Positions 57,416-64,000 of a stretch of 64,000 bases of DNA are shown in pieces. Under the pieces are notes generated by a model. It did no database searches and was not told the DNA's origin. It worked only from the letters and a program-made list of their open reading frames with translations. The first letter of the stretch is position 1; each line of letters starts with the position of its first letter. The DNA comes from Eleginops maclovinus (lineage: Eukaryota > Chordata > Actinopteri > Perciformes > Eleginopidae), in NCBI RefSeq assembly GCF_036324505.1, contig NC_086362.1, forward strand, positions 10,475,043-10,539,042, read 5' to 3'. The translations under genes and the position numbers were made by a program.

Positions 57416-57612
57416 CCAGACCGTCCTCCACAGCTGTCTCGCCGCCTTCCAGGCCGTCCTCCGGAAGTTTCTCGCTGCCCTCCGGAGCTATCCCGCTGTC
57501 TTCCAGGCCGTCCTCCGGAGCTGTCTCGCCACCTTCCAGGCCGTCCTCCGGAACTGTCTCGCCACCCTCCGGAGCTATTCCACTGTCCTCCAGGTCGTCC
57601 TCCAGAGTTCCC
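57416..57612 (+). repeat. Diverged continuation of the 33-bp repeat
   Basis: Units of the form CCTTCCAGGCCGTCCTCCGG plus AGCTGTCTCGCCA (33 bp) alternate with shortened units of about 22-24 bp (CCCTCCGGAGCTATTCCACTGT). They look like older copies of the upstream minisatellite. Confidence 0.8.
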
Positions 57613-57910
57613 TCGCCATGGTCTACACCCTTGCCTCCGCCCCTGTCTCCGCCCATGTCTCCGGCCTCCGGAGTTCCCTTGCCACAAGGCCTGTCCGTGC
57701 TTTGTCTCATGCTCTGCCTTGCCCGTGGGCCGTCGGCCCGAGACACCCTTCTCATCCTCTGCCTTGCCCCCGGGTTGTCCGCCCGAATCCCGCCTCCGGA
57801 CCCCCTCCACCCACCCTTGTGGCCTTGGTCATGCGTCCCTCCTCCGGACCCCCTCCACCCACCCTGTTGGATTTTTTGGGACTCTGTTGGGACGTCTGGA
57901 ATCCACCCCT

Positions 57911-57922
57911 AGAGGGGGGGGG
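57911..57922 (+). other. Polypurine tract of a Gypsy-like retrotransposon
   Basis: AGAGGGGGGGGG lies directly after a TAG stop and a few bases before the LTR start. This is the position and composition expected for the plus-strand primer of an LTR retrotransposon. Confidence 0.75.
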
Positions 57923-57925
57923 TAC

Positions 57926-58471
57926 TGTTATGCCTCGTCAAATCTGTTAGTTATGTTTATTTATTATGTCTGTCATTTCATGTTTAAACAACTATTTATG
58001 TCATACCAAGTGAGGTGTTCATGTATTCACGTCATGTCATGTCTAGTCAAGCCCCTGTGTTTCATGTTGTGTCTCGTTTTCCATTTCCTGTTTTATTTTG
58101 TACTTGCACTACTTGTACTTGTTTCTCATTGCAGGCCCTGTTACTTTCTGTCTTTGTGTGTTTTCCCGCCATTGTCAGCGTCTGCCCCGCCCCTGATTGT
58201 TGTCACCTGTTGCCCTCATGTTTCTGCCTCCCCTCCCCAGCTGTGGCTTGTGTTGTGATTAGTGTCTTTGTATTTAGTCCTGCTTGCCCTTGTGTTCTCT
58301 GTCAGTTCATTATCGTCTTCATGTGTTCAAGTCAAGTGTTTTTCATGCCCTGGACTTTACCTAACTTTGGATTTTTGTAAAACAGCTTTGGAATAAAGCT
58401 CGCCTTTTGTTTGTACCCATACCTTGCACTTGTACCCATGCACTTGGGTCCTATTTCCCCAAACCCTGACA
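57926..58471 (+). mobile_element. 3' LTR of a Ty3/Gypsy-type retrotransposon
   Basis: The proposed 546-bp LTR begins TGTTATGCC next to the polypurine tract and ends CCCTGACA, giving the TG...CA termini with short inverted similarity (TGTTA/TGACA). AATAAA at 58392-58397, inside GGAATAAAGCTCGCC, is a good polyadenylation signal about 75 bp before the end. Long C/T-rich and T-rich stretches fit an LTR. No 5' LTR, primer-binding site or pol domains are visible upstream within the window, so this is a truncated copy. The family call rests on architecture, not on a database match. Confidence 0.7.
58392..58397 (+). promoter_or_regulatory. Polyadenylation signal in the LTR
   Basis: AATAAA within the LTR. 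It is the likely 3'-end signal of the retrotransposon transcript. Confidence 0.6.
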
Positions 58472-59016
58472 GAAACACCATAAAAAGAGTTGATGATGCT
58501 AAAGCTAATACGCCTTCAAATACCAATTCTACAGTATGTTGCAAGCTAGTTAGCCTGATTCTGCAGCTTACTTTGAAACTGTGTTACTTATACTTTTGCC
58601 ATTGTGATTTTGGTTTTGGATATGCAATTTAAAAGACAGCAATCTTCAAAACGTTAGAAACAGATTATATTGTTCTTATTTGAGCTTCAGGCACACTGCT
58701 TGAACATGTGAAAAAACCCAATGCATCACCAGCCGGCAGCCCGATTGATTAACTATGGAAACACAATTCCAAAGAGGTTATGGAAACGAACAATTGCATT
58801 TCATTACGCTCTAAAACTGAACATTATACTTTGCATTTTATTTTATTCCTTATAACTATATGCAAATAGATTTTTTTTTTAAATGATATGAAAGCAGTCA
58901 GAATATTGATCAGCCCTTTCCAAAGAAGCTAAGGATCAAATTTAGAGGAAAAGCTTTTTAATTGAATACAACCTCATTTGTTTATTTCCTGCGGCCTCAG
59001 TTGTGTGCATGGATAA

Positions 59017-59019
<3 letters not shown>

Positions 59020-59071
<52 letters not shown>

Positions 59072-59098
59072 TGGTGTGTGTGTGTGTGTGTGTGTGTG
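59020..59098. repeat. (TG)n microsatellite, ~79 bp, one interruption
   Basis: Broken by CTGG at 59071-59074. A G-rich tract follows (59099-59127). Confidence 0.97.
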
Positions 59099-59129
59099 GT
59101 GGAGGGGGTGGGGGCCATAGGGGGGAGCT

Positions 59130-61100
59130 GTTTGCGTGACAAGCAGAGGCATTACAAAACTTTAGCTTGTCTCCAGCAACGACGTCTGCAGTGGCGCTAT
59201 CCACTCAGGAATATTCACAAGTTAATCATCTGAAATTAATGCCGTTATATCCTCAAGCCTAACACATATTGTACAACATGTCCCCCCATACCCCCCACTG
59301 AGCAACCAAGCTATTTTCTAACCGTTTTTTCCATCCTTCACAGTACTCTCTCCATCAGCTCTGCAATTGCAGATCGCAGCTGCACTTGTCATCAGGCCTG
59401 TTATTAACTGAAACTTTTTTCTCACTCTGAGATGGAGGGAAAGGTACAGAAAGACTCAGGGAGGAGGGGCAAAAGAGTGGGAGAAGAAAAAAAGATAAAT
59501 GACGGGTGAGAGACAGGTGGCTAAAGAGCAGAAATATTGAGTTAGAATGAGAGCAGAGAAAGAGGAAAGGAGAGATGAGGGCAAAAATAGCAATCTTGTG
59601 GTACAGAGAAATAGCTGCCAGTATCAGTGCTGTAAAATCATGCATTTCCTCCCGATAATTCCTCTTCTGCTGAGCTTTAATTACCCTCTGCCAGAGCTAT
59701 CTGTCCGCCTCCAGGTCTGGCCACACACAGAAAAGGCCTTTGCATCCAATCAAAGAGCTTGACCTTTTAACCCTTCAGCTCCTCTCCAATCATGACATGG
59801 CATTTCAGGTCTGTCAGGTGCGAGCCATCACGGCGCACTCTGCGGCAGCTCTCGTCCTCAGGGTGCTAAGGCGCTACACTACATTAATCACAGTGACATT
59901 GTAATCACAGCAGTTTTACCCTGATTTAGTATGCAGATTCCTGGGTATGGTTCTTTGATTTAGAGCCTTGTCTCCCTCATTCCCCACTTCTCCCTCACTC
60001 TCCTCTTATCCTTGACCTTCGTTCATTCCCATGGTAACTGCGTCTTACTCGAGGATTGTTTCGTGGGCTAAGTCAAGTGGGCCAATCCTTAGGTTTTAAG
60101 TTGCGCATCAGCGGCGAAGCTTTTCAAAATCTAATTTAGGGGATTATCTCTCTATTGATTTCACTTAAAACTGATTATTTTCTCTTTCCATCCTTCTGCT
60201 TCTGTGATAAAGTATCAGGGAAGGAAGCGGCGGGTGTGTTTCAGTGTGTGCGACGTATCAAGCTTTCCTTCCTCCACGGAGTTAGAGAGGAGGCTCAGCC
60301 GTCTCACTTGACAAAGCACAGAGCACGCAAGATTGCGCGTGTTTTCGTCTTTGTATGCTTCCGCGTGTGTCGTTCCAACTTTTCCCGCCTATCTGCATCT
60401 GTCTGTGTGTGTTCATGCGGCACACACACGGCTATCATCCTCTATGGCATTAATATTCATCTGTGTGTGCATTGAGCAGAACAGATTAGCAGGAGTAATG
60501 ATGAGCATGTAATGATAAGGGGACCACGGCAGTCCCGATAGTCTGAACAGGCCTCCTTTAAACCCGACTGGAAAGAAGCAAGCAAACTCATTACGGCTTA
60601 ACAGCCATTAGATTAGCATTAGTTCCTCTTTGAAGGGAATATTGCTGTTGGTTTCCATGGATTAACAACAGTGGTGAGCCACTCATGGAACATTATCACC
60701 ACTGGTATGGCAGAGTTATGATTTGTTGGCAGCTACTAGCCTTTCCAATGCTACTTAATCCTTATTGCTATCCAGTGAGGGATGGTTTTGGCAGATTAGA
60801 AATACATACCAATAACCCAGGTACTCAAGTAACTAATCGACTCTCCCACTGGCCTTCATTCTGAATACAGAAAGGCTGTGGGAATATAACGGGTTGAATA
60901 TAAGTAGAATAGGATTACCACAAACTGTAGGAGTACAAGCCTTAAATTGTACACTTGCTATAAAGGACCAGCAATGCAGGTTACTTATTTCTCTGGCCTA
61001 GATGGGTTTCACCACAAAAACAATAGTAGAAAGGTCACAGTGGCAGCCATTTTATTATGTACCGTTGCCTTAGCAAAAAACAGATGTAGCCGCGGTTGTA
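59130..61100. other. Gene-free unique DNA
   Basis: Purine-rich at 59430-59580. No gene or repeat recognised. Confidence 0.5.
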
Positions 61101-61837
61101 CCGGGCTACCTTCCGTATAAACCGACTTCATAACTGATCATTACAAATATGATTATAGACCCGGGGTTCATGATGAGCACCAACAAGAGTCAGACAAGGG
61201 TGACGCAAGTTTAGAGGAGACGGAAGAACAGAGTTCTCAAACTAGTGAGTGTGACACGTTTTACGATCTGACCTTTGCTGTCACCATAACAACTAACAAC
61301 ATTCACCACCACCCTAAATCGATTTTATGAGTTGACTCCTTAAGCACCATTTCGCACAATTTTTGAAGAAAAAAGACTAGCTTTTGGTCTCGTAAATAAA
61401 TGTACTAGCTACAGTATTCTTGTGTGAAATATTTGTTTTAAGCAACTTCAGTAAGTGTCTGGTAATACCATTTCAACAAATATAAAAATAGCTGAAAAGT
61501 GCCTCTTGCTGTGTGGCCCTGCACACCCCCACAAGTGTTTTTAGTTACTGCTATGTGTTAAATTTCTGTTTAGGTTGAAGCTGGGTGAAGTTACGCTGAG
61601 TTTTATGTGAGGTCACTTAACCACATACATACTACACATCATAAAGGTGTTCCCGAAAACAGGTGCAACTTAACTAACAGGAGAGTGAAAGTAGATGTCA
61701 ATCATTCTGGTTTGTATACACGCTGCACAGTCTTGGAAAGAGGTCTAATCAGGCAGAGTGAAAACACCTGTGCGAGGTGAACAGTAGTTGAGAAGTTTTC
61801 AGTGTGCAGAAGTGTTGGATAAATATTTTGGACTAGC

Positions 61838-62115
61838 CATTTTGACGTGTCACAGTAGGAAAGCCCCAGGTGTAAATGATAAAAGGAATGGTGTTGGATT
61901 CCATTTACCTGCGTCAGTTTCAGGGTCATGGTATTTTGCACACGGGCTGACTGTCATGCTGTCGAAGCCAACTGAGACACTTTGAAAGAACAGAGCATTG
62001 TTAACGTTATAATGAACACCTGTGCTTCTCATAGACTGAAGTCAAAAGGCCTACAGAGGCTGCTTGAAATGACAGGAAGTAGTTTAAATTTGGCCCTGCT
62101 CTAATTAGAAACCTT
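61838..62115 (+). repeat. Dispersed repeat, copy 2 of 2 in the window
   Basis: Same orientation as the copy at 49840-50090 and longer at its 5' side (GTGTCACAGTAGGAAAGCCC onward). It looks closer to the presumed ancestral sequence. No open frame. Confidence 0.6.
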
Positions 62116-62768
62116 CCCAATATCAAACCGAAGTCAAAATAAACAACCGTTTTTTTTACAAGCAGGATACGACTACGGTTCTGTTTAAGAACTTACTGCT
62201 GTGTAGTTAAAAAAGGAAGTGGTGATACTGACTGAAGGTGTTAGGTGGATTAGCAGCCTAAGCAGGTTGGATGTTTACTGTTCGCCAACCTTCGTTATAC
62301 TTGGCCTCAGTTTCAGTGACAGGTTGTCATGGCAAAGGCAGTGACAAGTGTCCACCAGGATCAATGGCGCTGTGTGGCAGTGCATAAGATTGCATCTGTT
62401 GGTGTTTGTGTAGTTGGGGTTCAGTGAGCGTGTGTGGCATGTGATCCACTCTCACACATCACAGATCAAAGGGTAAAGGCAGCTGCCTGGTCATCTCACC
62501 CTAAGGCCACCCTGATGGCACACCATGTTCTGGAAGAGCCTTAAAACCAAACATACACAACCGGATGACATTTTGGAAGGGAGTAAAAACACGCTAACAG
62601 TTACCATAGAAACGTGCCACAAAGCTAGAGGAGGAAATACAGGAAGAAGAGGGGTGTAAGAGAGGCAGACAGAGGATAAAATCAGCTCTGTCAATACGTT
62701 GCCAGGCAACACTCAACACTAACGAAGCCGGGTTTGATAAGTTGTTGATAACACCAGTGGGAGAGCCT

Positions 62769-62786
62769 GTGTGTGTGTGTGCGTGT

Positions 62787-62818
<32 letters not shown>
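62769..62818. repeat. Imperfect (TG)n microsatellite, ~50 bp
   Basis: Interrupted by one CG and one TA unit. Confidence 0.95.
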
Positions 62819-62822
<4 letters not shown>

Positions 62823-63291
62823 AGCAGGGGCTGTGAAAGAGCCCCCGCTGAGACAAGCCTATAGCAGAGATAAGGGCAGAGACCTTCTTTTAGGCAGGGG
62901 CCTCAGGAACTCACACACACATACAGAACAAAAGAGCCTCAGCAGACCCTCACACAATAATGAATCACACAACAGGACCAAAGGAGTGGTGCTTAAACAT
63001 TTTTGTTTTGTTTTTTTATTCAACCTTTTTTTCCAAACCAGGAATGTACTAGTTTTTTCCTCTCTTTTGAGGTGTGTTGGGGGGGGGGAAGGGGGGCAAG
63101 GGAACGGGGGAGGGAGGAAGGGGTCACCGTGATGAGTAGACAAGGGGATAAGCAGGAGCGAAGAAGAGGAGAGGACACAAAAAAAACCTTCTCACACAGA
63201 GGTGTCCCAAATACAAAGTCTCAACACGTTACATACGAGAACCACCTCGCTCCGCAGCCTCCGCACGCTGTCTGTTGGCACAAAGAAACAG

Positions 63292-64000
<709 letters not shown>

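Larger units (their letters stand above)
56914..57912 (+). pseudogene. Repetitive Pro/Ser/Arg-rich open frame, 5' part of a Gypsy-like 3' remnant
   Basis: All three forward frames are open across most of this segment, because its core is a 33-bp repeat with no stop in any frame. The frame given here repeats an 11-residue SRGVSPSYSPS unit and stops at TAG (57910-57912), immediately before the polypurine tract. That is where Ty3/Gypsy polyproteins usually end. Another frame (from 56918) reads PEASRRPTARR units, then PPELSRHLPGR-like units, and runs on through the tract into the LTR. A third (from 56871) reads LAVLQPVVQRR units. I see no protease, reverse transcriptase, RNase H or integrase motif, so the element is 5' truncated. 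Which frame was coding cannot be settled from this copy. Confidence 0.45.

Noticed and set aside
57381..57810. Reverse-strand Gly/Glu/Asp-rich frames of 124 and 133 codons
   Set aside because: Mirror of the 33-bp repeat region; the LTR and polypurine tract orientation show that the element reads on the plus strand.

Overview
This window is gene-poor nuclear DNA from a vertebrate, almost certainly a teleost fish and probably a percomorph. Three things point there: very dense, very long (CA)n/(TG)n microsatellites (about 28 arrays of roughly 37 to 170 bp, about 4 % of the window); several interspersed repeats whose sequence resembles common spiny-rayed-fish families; and a hAT transposase of the TTF-zinc-finger (ZMYM1-like) type. 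There is no bacterial-style gene organisation. Most long open frames are artefacts of the dinucleotide arrays (His-Thr or Cys-Val strings). I found no confident host protein-coding gene, tRNA or rRNA. The window reads as an intron or intergenic interval; a few exon-like or promoter-like islands are reported as hypotheses only.

Layout. 1-4000: microsatellite-rich, with facing (CA)n and (TG)n arrays near 3 kb. 4000-11400: unique AT-rich DNA holding a decayed non-autonomous hAT-like element (6627-7182) and a GC-richer island with an exon-like open segment and an RFX X-box-like palindrome (10.8-11.1 kb). 11.4-24.1 kb: microsatellites and CT-rich tracts; 12.97-13.02 kb has two X-box-like motifs. 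24.1-32 kb: mostly unique, with a LINE 3' tail (about 27.1-27.25 kb), a dispersed repeat (about 29.15-29.38 kb) and a 234-bp MITE (30399-30632). 32-39 kb: microsatellites, then AT-rich unique DNA. 41.1-43.6 kb: a dispersed repeat and a MITE that has been invaded by a LINE tail with a (GACA)n array. 44.8-52.9 kb: microsatellites, including facing (TG)n/(CA)n arrays at 47.87-48.15 kb, and a dispersed repeat with a second copy near 62 kb.

52.9-58.5 kb is the most informative part, a stack of mobile elements. A nearly intact 3,297-bp hAT transposon (53079-56375) has a perfect 15-bp core terminal inverted repeat and a perfect 8-bp target duplication (GCGTTGGG). It carries a minus-strand transposase gene split over three frames. 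It sits inside a second element, about 657 bp without the hAT, whose ends are made of repeated TCGGAATAGGGG/CTACTCCGACA modules in inverted orientation (foldback-like). Directly downstream lies the 3' end of an apparent Ty3/Gypsy-type retrotransposon: a 33-bp minisatellite open in all three forward frames, a G-rich polypurine tract and a 546-bp LTR beginning TGT and ending ACA.

58.5-64 kb returns to unique DNA and microsatellites, with a small exon-like acidic open frame (61.1-61.3 kb) and three X-box-like motifs (62.3-62.7 kb).
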